In this document: positions 9,969-10,005 of the stretch, in pieces
How positions within the stretch are numbered: position 1 is the first letter of the stretch
Layout: each line of letters starts with the position of its first letter
Assembly (NCBI GenBank): GCA_026770585.1
Contig: MU646372.1
Coordinates: 899,316-909,320, forward strand
DNA: 10,005 bases
Source of the DNA: Baffinella frigidus
Taxonomy: Eukaryota; Cryptophyceae; Cryptomonadales; Baffinellaceae
Direction of reading: 5' to 3'
Notes under the pieces: generated by a model
The model's database searches: none
Seen by the model: the letters and a program-made list of their open reading frames with translations, nothing else
Told to the model about the DNA's origin: nothing
Position numbers and translations under genes: made by a program

Positions 9969-10005
<37 letters not shown>
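9900..10005. repeat. GA, GATA and GACA microsatellites
   Basis: (GA)n with GGGA interruptions at 9900-9940, then (GATA)n at 9941-9985 with one GAGATA break, then (GACA)n from 9986 to the window end. Confidence 0.97.

Overview
The window looks like nuclear, probably subtelomeric, DNA from a eukaryote whose telomere repeat is TTTAGGG (plants, many algae, cryptophytes and dinoflagellates use this repeat). The signs are two perfect interstitial TTTAGGG runs (1999-2040 and 5568-5630), kilobases of decayed telomere-like 7- and 8-mers, many fold-back elements of about 90-200 bp, long CT/GA/GATA microsatellites, and short exon-like islands with GT/AG edges. There is no long intact gene, no ribosome-binding-site or operon logic, and no recognisable rRNA, tRNA or CRISPR array. 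I cannot name the species.

Layout. 1-800: telomere-like repeats holding two minus-strand exon candidates (349-405, 559-702). 881-1417: three fold-back elements in a row. 1772-1896: a minus-strand last exon, followed on the + side by a telomere-like block that grades from TTTGGGG into six perfect TTTAGGG. 2337-2475: inverted second copy of the 1092-1229 element. 2540-2875: gene fragments cut by telomere-like spacers, including a piece resembling the GFWDK region of Fmp27/Hobbit-type bridge-like lipid-transfer proteins. 2921-3374: two more fold-backs. 3409-3700: telomere-like repeats in the opposite orientation (C-rich on +), with a 78-bp direct repeat and a short hairpin. 3979-5032: a minus-strand gene family seen as several partial paralogous copies, ending in an array of TTTCGGG/TTGCGGG variants.

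5148-6256: fold-backs with TA or 10-bp target duplications around a strong + strand exon candidate (5461-5552) and a perfect telomeric run. 6262-6790: TTGAGGG and then a TTGAGGGG array with higher-order structure. 6894-7519: two related minus-strand exon fragments (a DYC(K/E)PL motif) separated by two fold-backs. 7640-8270: four copies of a 12-codon minus-strand unit (LWPAFSTLVGVQ). 8113-8811: long CT, GT and GA tracts. 8881-9007: six 21-bp tandem repeats. 9050-9626: a small inverted repeat, an AT-rich segment of different composition, and a second, identical copy of the 197-bp TA-flanked element. 9665-9898: a minus-strand open frame. 9900-10005: GA, GATA and GACA microsatellites.

Interpretation. 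Coding-looking islands are mostly on the minus strand, where the intervening telomere-like DNA reads as C-rich CCCTAAAC-type sequence that supplies pyrimidine tracts and CTAAC-like branch points. Several islands have paralogous copies differing mainly at third codon positions, so they come from real genes, but most copies are truncated. The region looks like a shuffling ground for subtelomeric gene fragments and non-autonomous DNA transposons. No coherent multi-gene system can be demonstrated from this sequence alone.
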